A stretch of 64,000 bases of DNA from Streptomyces sp. NBC_00258. GTDB taxonomy: Bacteria > Actinomycetota > Actinomycetes > Streptomycetales > Streptomycetaceae. The notes under the pieces were generated by a model. That model saw only the letters and a program-made list of their open reading frames with translations. It was not told the origin of the DNA and made no database searches. Position 1 is the first letter of the stretch. Every line of letters begins with the position of its first letter. The stretch lies in the NCBI RefSeq assembly GCF_036182465.1, contig NZ_CP108081.1, positions 5,518,001-5,582,000 of the forward strand, written 5' to 3'. Below, piece by piece: positions 50,743 through 59,424 of the stretch. The position numbers and the translations under genes are program-made.

Positions 50743-51696
50743 TCAGCGGGCTCCTACCAGGGCGAGGCCCGTGGCGAGGATCTTCTCCAGGGCTGCCAGG
50801 TCGGTCTGGTCCGGGTCCGTCAGGGGGGCTCGGACCGGGCCCACCGGGAGGTTGCGCAGGCGGGCGGCTGCCTTGACGAGGGAGACGGCGTAGCCGGGGA
50901 CCTGGTCCCGGAGTTCCACGAGGGGGACGTAGAAGTCGCGCAGGAGCTTGGTCGTTGTCGTGTGGTCGTCGGTGTGCAGGGCCGTGAAGAAGGCGTTCGC
51001 GATCTCGGGGGCGAAGGCGTGGACGGCCGACGAGTAGGCGGGGACGCCGACGGTGGCGTACGCGCGGGCCTGGATCTCGGCGGTGGAGGCGCCGTTGAAG
51101 AAGAGGAAGCCGTCGGGGGCGGCGAGGGTGAGGCGCTGGAGCCGGTCGAGGTCGCTGTGCCCGTCCTTGAGGCCGATGACGGTGGGGATCTCAGCGATCC
51201 GGCGCAGTCCCTCGGCGGTGAAGGCGACCTGCCCGCGCTGGTACGCGATCAGCGGGAGCGAGGTGCCGGCGGCGATGTGGCGCAGCTGCTCGACGAGTCC
51301 GTCCTGCGGGGCGGCCACCAGATAGTGCGGGAGTACGAGGAGAGCGTCCGCGCCCGCCTCCTCGGCGATCCGGGCGAAACGGCGGGCCTGCGCCCAGCCG
51401 TAGCCGATGCCCGCCACCACCGGCAGCCTGCCTGCGGCGACCTCGACCGTGGCCCGGACGACCTCGCGGTACTCGTCCTCGTCCAGCGAGAAGAACTCAC
51501 CGGTGCCACAGGCGGGGAAGACCGCGCCCGGGCCCGGAGAAGCCGCCAACTGTCCGGTCAGGTAGGCCCGGTACGAGTCGAGGTCGAGGCCGCCGTCACT
51601 GTGGAAGCTGGTGAGGGGGAAGGACAGCACCCCGCCCGCCATGCCGTCACGCAGCCGCTGGACAGTGCCTTCGGCCTCCGCGCTGATCCCTGTCAT
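50743..51696 (-). CDS. kdgD: 5-dehydro-4-deoxyglucarate dehydratase
   Basis: A DHDPS-family aldolase-fold enzyme (317 residues) that dehydrates and decarboxylates the GudD product to 2-oxoglutarate semialdehyde. Landmarks: GVLSFPLTSFHSDGGLDLDSYRAYL, FPACGTGEFFSLDEDEYREVV, YQRGQ and the Schiff-base Lys in IGLKDGHSD. ATG 51696 has GGAG eight bases upstream; a longer start at 51711 overlaps the operator. It heads the leftward glucarate genes; 216 bases with two repeat copies separate it from the permease gene, so the operon may be split. Confidence 0.93.
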   Translation of the reverse strand: MTGISAEAEGTVQRLRDGMAGGVLSFPLTSFHSDGGLDLDSYRAYLTGQLAASPGPGAVFPACGTGEFFSLDEDEYREVVRATVEVAAGRLPVVAGIGYGWAQARRFARIAEEAGADALLVLPHYLVAAPQDGLVEQLRHIAAGTSLPLIAYQRGQVAFTAEGLRRIAEIPTVIGLKDGHSDLDRLQRLTLAAPDGFLFFNGASTAEIQARAYATVGVPAYSSAVHAFAPEIANAFFTALHTDDHTTTTKLLRDFYVPLVELRDQVPGYAVSLVKAAARLRNLPVGPVRAPLTDPDQTDLAALEKILATGLALVGAR

Positions 51697-51708
51697 GAAC
51701 GCTGTCTC

Positions 51709-51733
51709 CATATGCAGATGCCGTCTACGTATG
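51709..51733. promoter_or_regulatory. IclR-type operator between kdgD and iclR
   Basis: CATATGCAGA-N5-TCTACGTATG, with eight of ten positions inverted-symmetric, lies 13 bases upstream of the kdgD start. An outer CTCCAT (51706-51711) / ATGGAG (51737-51742) pair adds symmetry. It fits regulation by the divergent IclR protein. Confidence 0.6.
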
Positions 51734-51802
51734 AAGATGGAGGCTAAGTTGGTGAACGCGATGGGTCAATGGGTACGACACCGCGGATTTACGATGAGCC
51801 CC

Positions 51803-52684
51803 ATGCCGGAGAGCGAAGAGGTGCGGGGCGAAGACGTGCGGGGCGGAGGGGCGCAGGGCGAAGAGGCGCGGGGCGGAGAGGCGCCCGCACGGGTCCGTGC
51901 GGGGGGCTCGGGCGTCCGTGAGGTGAAGTCCGCGGCCCGTACCGTCGCACTGCTCGAACTGCTCGCCGCGCGCGGCGACCGGCCCGCCCGCCTGGACGAA
52001 CTCGCCGAGGAGCTGGGCGTACCGCGCAGCAGCATGTACCAGCTGCTGCAGACCCTCGTCGACCGCGGCTGGGTGCGCTCCGACACCACCGGCTCCCTCT
52101 ACGGCATCGGGATCAGCGCGCTGCTCACCGGCACGAGCTACCTCGACAGCGATCCGCACGTCCGCACGGTCCGCCCCTATCTCGACGAGGCCTCGGACGC
52201 GCTCGGCGAGACGATCCACCTGGCCCGGCTGGACGGCCCGAACGTCGTCTACCTCGCGACCCGCGAGTCCCACGAGTACCTGCGCACCATCAGCCGGGTC
52301 GGCCGCCGGATCCCGGCCCACGCGGGCGCCCTCGGCAAGGCCCTCCTCGCCGAGCGCCCGGACGACGAACTCCCGTTCCCCGAGGGGCCGTTGGCCGCCC
52401 TCACGGAGAACACCCACACCGACCGCGCGACCCTGCTCGCCGACCTGGCGGAGGTGCGCGAGCGCGGCCACTCCATCGACCGCGAGGAGACGGTGACCGG
52501 CATCGCGGGCTTCGGCTTCGCCCTGCGGTACGACTCACCGGCCACGGACGCCATCAGCTGCTCGGTGCCGGTGGCCCGGCTCGACGCGGCGCACGAGGCC
52601 CGGGTCGTGGCGGTCATGCGGGAGATCCGGACGAAGATCGAGAGTGTTCTGTCGCCCGCGTCAGGGGCTCCTGACTGGCGTTGA
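51803..52684 (+). CDS. IclR-family regulator of glucarate catabolism
   Basis: A regulator of about 293 residues. A repetitive Glu/Gly/Arg N-terminus (about 4-37) precedes a winged helix (VKSAARTVALLELLAARGDRPARLDELAEELGVPRSSMYQLLQTLVDRGWV) and the IclR effector domain (GETIHLARLDGPNVVYLATRESHEYLRTISRVGRRIPAHAGALGKALLAE, DREETVTGIAGFGFALRY). Divergent from kdgD, so it probably controls the glucarate genes. TACGAT seven bases before ATG 51803 suggests a leaderless start; ATG 51794 is an alternative. The 3' end overlaps the convergent kinase gene by 24 bases. Confidence 0.88.
   Translation: MPESEEVRGEDVRGGGAQGEEARGGEAPARVRAGGSGVREVKSAARTVALLELLAARGDRPARLDELAEELGVPRSSMYQLLQTLVDRGWVRSDTTGSLYGIGISALLTGTSYLDSDPHVRTVRPYLDEASDALGETIHLARLDGPNVVYLATRESHEYLRTISRVGRRIPAHAGALGKALLAERPDDELPFPEGPLAALTENTHTDRATLLADLAEVRERGHSIDREETVTGIAGFGFALRYDSPATDAISCSVPVARLDAAHEARVVAVMREIRTKIESVLSPASGAPDWR
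51817..51887 (+). repeat. In-frame tandem repeats in the IclR N-terminus
   Basis: Imperfect 15-base units of the form GAGGTGCGGGGCGAA / GACGTGCGGGGCGGA / GGGGCGCAGGGCGAA / GAGGCGCGGGGCGGA encode EVRGE-DVRGG-GAQGE-EARGG. The unit length is a multiple of three, so copy changes keep the frame. Confidence 0.75.
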
Positions 52685-53950
52685 CCCGCCGGCCTCCTCC
52701 TGTCCGAAGTCCCTCTGGAACAGCGGCAGTTCGGCCACCACTTCGAAGCCGCCCTCGGGGCGGTGACGGGCGACGAGGCTGCCGCCGACCGACTGGGCAC
52801 GTTCGCGCATGCCGAGGAGGCCGAAGCCGCTGCCGGTCCCGGTCCCGGTCCCGGTGTCACTGTCTCCGGTGGCCCGGGAAGGTGTCGGGCCGCCTCCGTC
52901 GTCGGTGACCGTGATGGTCAGCCGGTCGTCGGAGTGGGCGAGCCGGACCCGTGCCTCGCGCGCGGCCGCGTGCTTGGTGACGTTGGTGAGGGCTTCCTGC
53001 ACGATCCGGAACGCCGTGTGGTCCGCTCCCGGTGACAGCCGGTGCGGCGCGCCCTCGGTGGTGACGGTGACCGCGAGTCCGGCGGACCGGAACGACTCGG
53101 TCAGGGCGGCCAGCCTGGCGAGTCCGACGGCGGGCACCACGGGCGCGTCCGGGTCATCGTCCGTCTGTCTCAACAGGCCGACGGTCGCCTTGAGTTCACG
53201 CAGCGCCGAGGACGTGGACACCGCGAAGTCGGCGAGGATCCCGTGGGCCCTGTCGGGGTCGGAGCGCATGAGGTGGGTGATGGCCCCGGCCTGGGCGTTG
53301 GCCAGCGCCAGATGCTGGGCCGTGACGTCGTGCAGCTCGCGGGCGATGCGCATCCGCTCCTCCGCGACCCGGCGCCGCGCCTCCTCGTCGCGGGTCCGCT
53401 CGGCGTGTTCGGCACGGGCCCGCACGGCGTCCACGTACGCCCGTCGCAGCCGGACCCAGCTGCCGAGTGCGGTCGGCAGCAGGACCCAGGCCGCGGGGCC
53501 GACCGCCTTGAGGTCCAGCGGGCGGTCGGCGGGGCCCGCGATCAGTTCGGTGGTCATCAGCAGGACGGCGACCCCGATGGCACAGCACCTGCGGACGCCG
53601 TCGCGGTCGGTGCGCAGCGCGAACGAGTAGAGCGCCGCCATGAGCGGCCCCAGCGACAGGACGGTCTGCAACTGGCCGAGCCCGGCCGCCGTCACGGCAC
53701 AGGCGGTGGTCACCGCCACGGTGACGTACGGACGGGTGCGGTGCAGCGGCAGGACCGCGCAGGAGACGCCCGAGAGCAGCAGCACGGCCCACCACGGGAG
53801 CGGGGACGCGGTGCCCGTGGAGACGTACAGCGCGCCGGGCACGGAGACGGCGAACAGAAGCAGGGCGATCGAGATGTCGCGGGCGCGGGGGCTGTCGCGT
53901 ACGAGTCCGCGCACAGGTCTGCGTACGAGTCGCTGCCGGCTGGTGGTCAT
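52661..53950 (-). CDS. NarL-type sensor histidine kinase (HisKA_3), orphan
   Basis: A 429-residue sensor kinase. Four to six helices (about 25-165) form a membrane sensor; a coiled segment (VRARAEHAERTRDEEARRRVAEERMRIARELHD) leads to HisKA_3 with phospho-accepting His207 in RELHDVTAQHLALANAQAG. The ATPase domain has FRIVQEALTNVTKHA (N box), TVTDDGGGP (G1) and GFGLLGMRERA (G2); between G1 and G2 is a Thr-Gly repeat from GGTCCC units. ATG 53950 follows AGGAACC. No response regulator gene lies in the window; upstream on the same strand is an MMPL transporter 106 bases away. Confidence 0.92.
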   Translation of the reverse strand: MTTSRQRLVRRPVRGLVRDSPRARDISIALLLFAVSVPGALYVSTGTASPLPWWAVLLLSGVSCAVLPLHRTRPYVTVAVTTACAVTAAGLGQLQTVLSLGPLMAALYSFALRTDRDGVRRCCAIGVAVLLMTTELIAGPADRPLDLKAVGPAAWVLLPTALGSWVRLRRAYVDAVRARAEHAERTRDEEARRRVAEERMRIARELHDVTAQHLALANAQAGAITHLMRSDPDRAHGILADFAVSTSSALRELKATVGLLRQTDDDPDAPVVPAVGLARLAALTESFRSAGLAVTVTTEGAPHRLSPGADHTAFRIVQEALTNVTKHAAAREARVRLAHSDDRLTITVTDDGGGPTPSRATGDSDTGTGTGTGSGFGLLGMRERAQSVGGSLVARHRPEGGFEVVAELPLFQRDFGQEEAGGSTPVRSP

Positions 53951-54056
53951 CGCGGGTTCCTGTCGAGTGCGGGGCTGTGCGGTGCGGTGCTCGGTACCGG
54001 GTGCGTACGGGCCGAGGGCCGCCCCTGTGTCGGCGAGCGGCCCTCGGTGGAGGCGG

Positions 54057-56324
54057 TCAGACGGTTGTGAAGTCCTGCCTTGTCTCCTCTTCTTCGGTAC
54101 GTGCCGCAATGGGGGCCTCGGTGGGCACCGCGGTGGAGGTCCCGTCCTTCGTGGCCTGCGGCGGCGCGGCCCGGTGGCTGAGGGCCTCGCCCTCGACGTC
54201 CACGCGGGGCAGGATCCGGTCCAGCCGGCGGGGCATCCACCAGGCGGCCTTGCCGAGGAGGGCGAGGACGGCCGGGACGAGGGCCATGCGGACGACGAAG
54301 GCGTCGAAGAGAACGGCGATGGCGAGCCCGAAGCCGATCATCTTGATCATGGATTCGCCGGCCCCGATGAACCCGGAGAAGACCGCCATCATGATCAGCG
54401 CGGCGGCCACCACGACCCGGGCGCTGTACCGGAAGCCGGTCCGGATCGCCTGGCTCGGACTGTCCCCGTGGACGTACGCCTCCCGCATCCGGGCGACCAG
54501 GAACACCTCGTAGTCCATGGCCAGTCCGAACACGATGCCCACCAGGAAGATCGGCATCATGCTCATGATCGGGCCGGTCGTCTCGACCCCGAGGAGTCCG
54601 GCGCCCCAGCCCCACTGGAAGACCGCGACGACGGAACCGAGGGCCGCGAGCACCGAGAGGAGGAAGCCGACGGCCGCCTTGATCGGGACGAGCACGGACC
54701 GGAACACGATCATCAGCAGCAGGATGGCCAGGCCCACGACCAGGATCAGGTACGGGATCAGCGCGTCCTGGGTCTTCTGGGCGACGTCGATGTTCAGCGC
54801 GGTGGTGCCGGTGACCTCGAACTCCGCGCCGGTCGAGGCCTCGGTGGCGGGACGGTCGGCCCTGATGCTCTTCACCAGGTCCTGGGTCTGCTCGCTGGTG
54901 GGTGCCGTGGACGGGATCGCGGAGAACACGGCGGTGTCGCCGGCCGAGTTGAACCGGGCCGGTGAGACGGACACGATCCCGTCGGTGGCCCCGATCCTCT
55001 TCTCGATCGTACGGACGGCGGTCTTCGGGTTCTCGGCGTTCCTGGCGTCCACGACGACGGTGAGGGGCCCGTTGAAGCCAGGGCCGAAACCGGCGGCGAG
55101 GTCGTCGTAGGCGCGGCGTTCGGTGGTGGAGGTGGGCTTGGCCTCGGCTCCCGGCATGCCCAGTTGGAGGTCCATGACGGGTATCGCGAGTGCGCCGAGT
55201 CCGACGACGGAGGCGATCAGGACGGGCACGGGGCGGCGCAGGACGAAGCGTGCCCAGCGGCTGCCGCCGTTGTTCTCGCCGCCCTCCTTGATACGTCCGT
55301 TCCTGCGGGCCCTGCGCGAGAGAACGGCGTTGGGCCAGAAGCCGAGGACGGCCGGGACCAGGGTCAGTGCGATGAGCACTCCGACGACGACCGCGCCGGC
55401 GGCGGCGAGACCCATCTTGGTGAGCATCGGGATGCCGACCACCGAGAGCCCGGCCAGCGCGATGACGACGGTGAGCCCGGCGAAGACGACGGCGGATCCG
55501 GCGGTACCGGTGGCGAGCCCGGCCGCTTCCTTCGGGGAGTGGCCCTTGGCGCGCTCCTCGCGGTAGCGGGAGACGATGAACACGGCGTAGTCGATGCCGC
55601 AGGCGAGGCCCAGCATGGTCGCGAGGGTGCCGGTCGTGGACGACAGACCGAACGCGCTGGCCAGCGCCATGATCGACGCCATGCTGACGCCGACGCCGAG
55701 GATCGCGGTGAGAAGGGGAAGACCGGCGGCGGCGAGCGATCCGAAGGTGATCAGCAGGACGAATGCGGCGATGGCGATACCGATCGCCTCCGCCGAGCCG
55801 CCGGCCGAGGGCTGGGTCTCCAGGGCGGTTCCGCCGGCCTCGACGGTGAGGCCCGCGTCCCGGGCCCGCTCGATGGCGCTCTCGAGCCGGTCCTTGGCGG
55901 CGTCGGTGAGGTCGTCGGCGGCGGCCTTGTAGGTGACGGTGGCGTACGCGGTCGTCCCGTCCTTGCTGACGGCCTCGGCCTTGAAGGGGTTGACGGCGCT
56001 CGCGACCTGCGGTCCGTCGGCCGCGCGCTCGACGAGGGTGTCGACGGCCTTCCGGTTGTCGGCGGCTGTGATCTTCTGCCCGTCGGGCGCGACGAACACG
56101 ATACGGGCGGTCGCGCCGTCGGCCTCGGTCCCGGGGAAGCGCTGTTCCATCAGGTCGAAGGCCTTCTGGGACTCGATGCCCGGCATGCTGTTCGTCGCGT
56201 CGGGGGCGGCGGGCGCCTTGGCGGCACCGAAACCGACGGCGGCGAGGACCGCCACCCACAGGAAGGTGACGTACCAGCGCCTTCGGAAGGCCAGCCGGCC
56301 GAGTCGGTAGAGGAAAGTGGCCAC
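54057..56324 (-). CDS. MMPL/RND-family lipid or drug transporter
   Basis: A 755-residue transporter of the MMPL (mycobacterial membrane protein large) family. After an N-terminal helix (RRWYVTFLWVAVLAAVGFGAA) come two repeats of an extracellular domain followed by about five helices. Conserved stretches are LACGIDYAVFIVSRYREERAKGHSPKEA in repeat 1 and VFGLAMDYEVFLVARMREAYVHGDSPSQAI in repeat 2, with the proton-relay Asp-Tyr pairs. The C-terminal 60 residues are a charged tail. GTG 56324 has GGAG upstream. Members export lipids, siderophores or antibiotics; no biosynthetic genes are adjacent. It may be co-transcribed with the downstream kinase gene. Confidence 0.92.
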   Translation of the reverse strand: MATFLYRLGRLAFRRRWYVTFLWVAVLAAVGFGAAKAPAAPDATNSMPGIESQKAFDLMEQRFPGTEADGATARIVFVAPDGQKITAADNRKAVDTLVERAADGPQVASAVNPFKAEAVSKDGTTAYATVTYKAAADDLTDAAKDRLESAIERARDAGLTVEAGGTALETQPSAGGSAEAIGIAIAAFVLLITFGSLAAAGLPLLTAILGVGVSMASIMALASAFGLSSTTGTLATMLGLACGIDYAVFIVSRYREERAKGHSPKEAAGLATGTAGSAVVFAGLTVVIALAGLSVVGIPMLTKMGLAAAGAVVVGVLIALTLVPAVLGFWPNAVLSRRARRNGRIKEGGENNGGSRWARFVLRRPVPVLIASVVGLGALAIPVMDLQLGMPGAEAKPTSTTERRAYDDLAAGFGPGFNGPLTVVVDARNAENPKTAVRTIEKRIGATDGIVSVSPARFNSAGDTAVFSAIPSTAPTSEQTQDLVKSIRADRPATEASTGAEFEVTGTTALNIDVAQKTQDALIPYLILVVGLAILLLMIVFRSVLVPIKAAVGFLLSVLAALGSVVAVFQWGWGAGLLGVETTGPIMSMMPIFLVGIVFGLAMDYEVFLVARMREAYVHGDSPSQAIRTGFRYSARVVVAAALIMMAVFSGFIGAGESMIKMIGFGLAIAVLFDAFVVRMALVPAVLALLGKAAWWMPRRLDRILPRVDVEGEALSHRAAPPQATKDGTSTAVPTEAPIAARTEEEETRQDFTTV

Positions 56325-56667
56325 GGGGGTCTCCAAGAGTCGCGTACGTCGAGGGGTGTGGGTGGCGTGCGGGGGTACGGCGGCGGTGCGAGGTACGGGG
56401 GTGGGTGCGAGTTGGGGGTGCTTCGAGCGATGGGCCCGAGGCGGTGGGTCGGTGTTTGAAAGGGGGCCTGGGCCGGCCCGTGGCCCGGCTCCCGCCGGGG
56501 CCGTCAACGCCCTCCGGGGGGCCGTCGACTTCCGAGATCAACGATCCCGGCGGCGGCCCGCCGTCACGAGAGAGCGCGCTCCCGAACCGTGGTGTAGCGG
56601 GCTACACCACCAGGACGGTGTCCCACTCCCCCGCGCGGGGTACCCCGCGGCTCCTAGCCTGAACGGC
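56325..56667. promoter_or_regulatory. Divergent control region between MMPL and kinase genes, with a perfect palindrome
   Basis: No gene is evident in these 343 bases. GTGGTGTAGC-GG-GCTACACCAC (56589-56610) is a perfect 10-2-10 palindrome, strong enough to be an operator. TAGCCT (56655-56660) lies seven bases before the kinase ATG and is a likely leaderless -10. The half near the MMPL gene is a GGGGTGTGGGTGGCG-type low-complexity tract. Confidence 0.6.
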
Positions 56668-57825
56668 ATGAGGAAGACGACGCGGCAGGCGGCCGGGGCA
56701 ACGGTCCAGCTGGCCAGGGCCGCGGTCCTGACCTTCGGCACGATGCTCTTCCTCACGGTCCTGCTGATCACGGCAACGGCCACCCTCGCGGTGGTCGGCG
56801 CGGGGCTGCTCCCCGAGACGGTGACGCTGGTACGCCGGATCGCCGGGGCCAAGCGCCGCCAGGTGACCGAGTGGACGGGCGAGCGGATCCCGGAGGCCTA
56901 CCTCCCCCTGGACGACGGCCCGCTCCGCGTCCGCCTGCGCACCGCGGTCCAGGACCCCGGCACGCTCATGGACCTGCGCTGGATGTTCGCCCAGTACGGC
57001 TACGGCAGCCTGCTGCCGATCCTGGTGCTCCCGCTGTGGCCGGCGGCGCTGCTGGTGGACGGAATCCGCTGCGGACTCCTGAACCGCGACCCGCTCGTCC
57101 TCCCCTTGATCACCCGTGTGGCGGACCTCGAAGCGAGATACTCCACCGCCCTGCTCAAGCCCTCCCCCAGAGCACGTCTCACCGAGCGGGTCGAGGAACT
57201 GACCGCGACGAGGGCGGGAGTGGTCGCCGCCCACGAGGCCGAACTGCGCCGCATAGAACAGGACTTGCAGGACGGCACCCAGGCCCGCCTGGTCGCCCTC
57301 TCCATGCGCCTGGGCCTCGCGAAACGAGCGTACGAACGCGACCCCGCCGCTGCCCGCAAACTCCTGGACGACGCCCAGGACCAGGCGGAGGAGGCGCTGA
57401 CGGAGCTCCGCCACGTCGTCCGCGGGATCCACCCGCCGATCCTCACCGACCGCGGGCTGGTGGGCGCCGTACGCGCCCTGGCCGCGAGCAGTGGCCTGGA
57501 CGTGACCGTCGACACGGGTGACCTGGAGACCGGCCCCCGGGCCCCGGCGGGGGTCGAGGCGGCCGCGTACTTCACCGTGGCCGAGGCCCTGACCAACGCC
57601 GCGAAGCACAGCGGCTCGGACCACGCCTCGGTCCAACTCGCGCTTGTCCCAACGGGGTTGACGGTAACCGTGTCCGACGAGGGCCACGGCGGCGCCGACG
57701 AGACAGCCGGCTCGGGCCTGCTCGGAATGCGCCGCCGCATCGCCGCACTCGACGGCACCGTCCGCCTGACGAGCCCAACGGGAGGACCGACGGTGATCGA
57801 GGCGGGGCTGCCGTGTGGGTGGTGA
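56668..57825 (+). CDS. Sensor-kinase-like protein lacking the phospho-accepting histidine
   Basis: A 385-residue protein of the NarL-type sensor family with helices at about 15-47 and 113-132. The dimerisation helix reads AHEAELRRIEQDLQDGTQARLVALSMRLG. Relatives have RIERDLHDGAQARLV, where His is phosphorylated; here codon CAG (57268-57270) puts Gln201 in its place. The ATPase domain is otherwise intact: YFTVAEALTNAAKHS (N box), VSDEGHGGA (G1), GSGLLGMRRRIAAL (G2). It cannot autophosphorylate by the usual route and may bind ATP as a scaffold, work with another kinase, or be decaying. No response regulator is adjacent. Start: ATG behind a leaderless -10. Confidence 0.88.
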   Translation: MRKTTRQAAGATVQLARAAVLTFGTMLFLTVLLITATATLAVVGAGLLPETVTLVRRIAGAKRRQVTEWTGERIPEAYLPLDDGPLRVRLRTAVQDPGTLMDLRWMFAQYGYGSLLPILVLPLWPAALLVDGIRCGLLNRDPLVLPLITRVADLEARYSTALLKPSPRARLTERVEELTATRAGVVAAHEAELRRIEQDLQDGTQARLVALSMRLGLAKRAYERDPAAARKLLDDAQDQAEEALTELRHVVRGIHPPILTDRGLVGAVRALAASSGLDVTVDTGDLETGPRAPAGVEAAAYFTVAEALTNAAKHSGSDHASVQLALVPTGLTVTVSDEGHGGADETAGSGLLGMRRRIAALDGTVRLTSPTGGPTVIEAGLPCGW

Positions 57826-58121
57826 GGGGGGGCTGAGTGGGGTGTGGGTGCTCAGCTGAGCAGCCGCTGCTGAGCGGCGTCGGGTGGTGAGCGGGAGTGG
57901 CGGGGGCGAGGCCTCCGGGTGCCCACCTCCACACCGCACGAAAGAAACACGGCAAGAATCACCGCACCGACACCGGGCGCTGGCCACCCCCGGAGCACTG
58001 CCCACCCAGCTCCCACGCTCGTCCGCTACGCTGTTCCCGGTACCTCTCCCTGCCACCAGGAGGAGGGCTGGGGACACGCACGAAACCCCAACCCCCACCT
58101 GAGCCCAGGAACCGGCACCAC

Positions 58122-58194
58122 GCCTTCGTAGCTCAGGGGATAGAGCACCGCTCTCCTAAAGCGGGTGTCGCAGGTTCGAATCCTGCCGGGGGCA
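58122..58194 (+). tRNA. tRNA-Arg (anticodon CCU)
   Basis: A complete cloverleaf: acceptor GCCTTCG / CGGGGGC with discriminator A (58194), D arm GCTCAGGGGATAGAGC, anticodon stem CCGCT / AGCGG around loop CTCCTAA with CCT at 58155-58157, variable loop, and T arm GCAGG-TTCGAAT-CCTGC. CCA is not encoded. Its 3' end is the expected attachment site of the adjoining integrated element. Confidence 0.95.
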
Positions 58195-58199
58195 CAAGG

Positions 58200-58245
58200 T
58201 CAGAGGCCCACCACATACCAATTTTGGTATCTGGTGGGCCTCTGA
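58200..58245. terminator. Hairpin between tRNA-Arg and the integrase gene
   Basis: Arms 58200-58221 and 58224-58245 (left arm TCAGAGGCCCACCACATACC) pair over 22 positions with one mismatch. It can stop both the tRNA and the integrase transcript and shields the chromosome from the element. Confidence 0.8.
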
Positions 58246-58272
58246 CATCCAGGTCTGACATCAACGGGGCGG

Positions 58273-59424
58273 TCACTGCCGACCGGGGCGCCTCCTGAGC
58301 AGCCGGTCCATGTGGCTCATGGCCTCGCGCTGAGTGTCCTGCACGACGTGCGTGTACACGTCCATCGTGATGCTGATCTGACTGTGCCCGAGGATCTCCA
58401 TCACGACACGGGGGGCGACTCCGGCCGCCGTGAGAAGAGTCGCCGTGCCATGGCGAGCGTCATGCAGCCGGATCACGCGAAGGCCGGCGGACTCGGCGAC
58501 ACGGGTGAAGGACCGGTAGACGTTGCGCGGCTCGACCTGGAGGCCGGTGCGGGTGGTGAAGACGTACCCCGACTCGTGCCACCGCTCCCCCGCCTTTGCG
58601 CGTGCGGCGGACTGTCTCATCCGGTGCCAGCGCAGAGGGGCGATGCAGAGCGCGGGCAGGGGGACAACGCGACGACGACGGCTCTTGGGATCGTCGTCGT
58701 ACAGAACGCCGCGACGGCGCTGGGTCTGCTGGCGGACGTAGAGGATGCGGTTTTCGAGGTCGAGATCCGACCAGCGGAGACCGATGATCTCGCCCCGGCG
58801 GAGCCCCATCGCGATGGCGAGCACGAAGGCCGCGTAGAGCGGATCTCTGCGGGACGCCGCGAGGAAGTCCAAGGTCTCGTCCAGGCTCCAGGGATTCAGC
58901 TCCCGGTTGTCCGTTCGGGGCGGCTCGACGAGCTTGGCGACGTTGCGCGTGATCAGCTCCTCGCGGCAGGCGGAGGAGAGAGCGGAGCGCAGTACGCGGT
59001 GCGATTCCTTGGCCGTTGCAGCGGTGGATTCCTTCTCCAGCCGGACGAGGAAACGGCGCACATCCGCGACGCCGAGGGATTCGAGCCTCTTCGCACCGAG
59101 GAACGGCACCAGGTAGAGGCGAACGTGCGACTCGTACTTGTCGTACGTGCTGAGCTTCCGCCGAGGCTTGATCACATTGTCCAGCCAGTACGGCAGCCAT
59201 TCGGAGAGCTTGGCCGAACGGGTGGGCACGGGCACGCCCTGGTCGACCTTGGCGAGCAGTTCCCGGCGCTTGGTGTCGCACTCGGTCCAGGTCTTGCCGT
59301 AGGCGAATTTCCGGGCCCGAGTGCCGTCCGGCTGGAGCACGTAGACAGCGCACTGAAAACGGCCGTCTTTGCGCTTGGTGATCGTCCCCGCACCGTTGGG
59401 GTTCCTCTTGCGCTGACCGGCCAT
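58273..59424 (-). CDS. int: Tyrosine site-specific integrase
   Basis: A 383-residue tyrosine recombinase that integrates and excises the element at tRNA-Arg. N-terminal arm-binding part (GAGTITKRKDGRFQCAVYV), a SAM-like core-binding domain (STYDKYESHVRLYLVPFLGAKRLESLGVADVRRFLVRL) and a catalytic domain with AMGLRRGEIIGLRWSD (first Arg), RLHDARHGTATLL (His-x-x-Arg), MEILGHSQ (His) and MDVYTHV (nucleophile Tyr). ATG 59424 shares one base with the excisionase stop (TGATG), so the two are coupled. Confidence 0.95.
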   Translation of the reverse strand: MAGQRKRNPNGAGTITKRKDGRFQCAVYVLQPDGTRARKFAYGKTWTECDTKRRELLAKVDQGVPVPTRSAKLSEWLPYWLDNVIKPRRKLSTYDKYESHVRLYLVPFLGAKRLESLGVADVRRFLVRLEKESTAATAKESHRVLRSALSSACREELITRNVAKLVEPPRTDNRELNPWSLDETLDFLAASRRDPLYAAFVLAIAMGLRRGEIIGLRWSDLDLENRILYVRQQTQRRRGVLYDDDPKSRRRRVVPLPALCIAPLRWHRMRQSAARAKAGERWHESGYVFTTRTGLQVEPRNVYRSFTRVAESAGLRVIRLHDARHGTATLLTAAGVAPRVVMEILGHSQISITMDVYTHVVQDTQREAMSHMDRLLRRRPGRQ

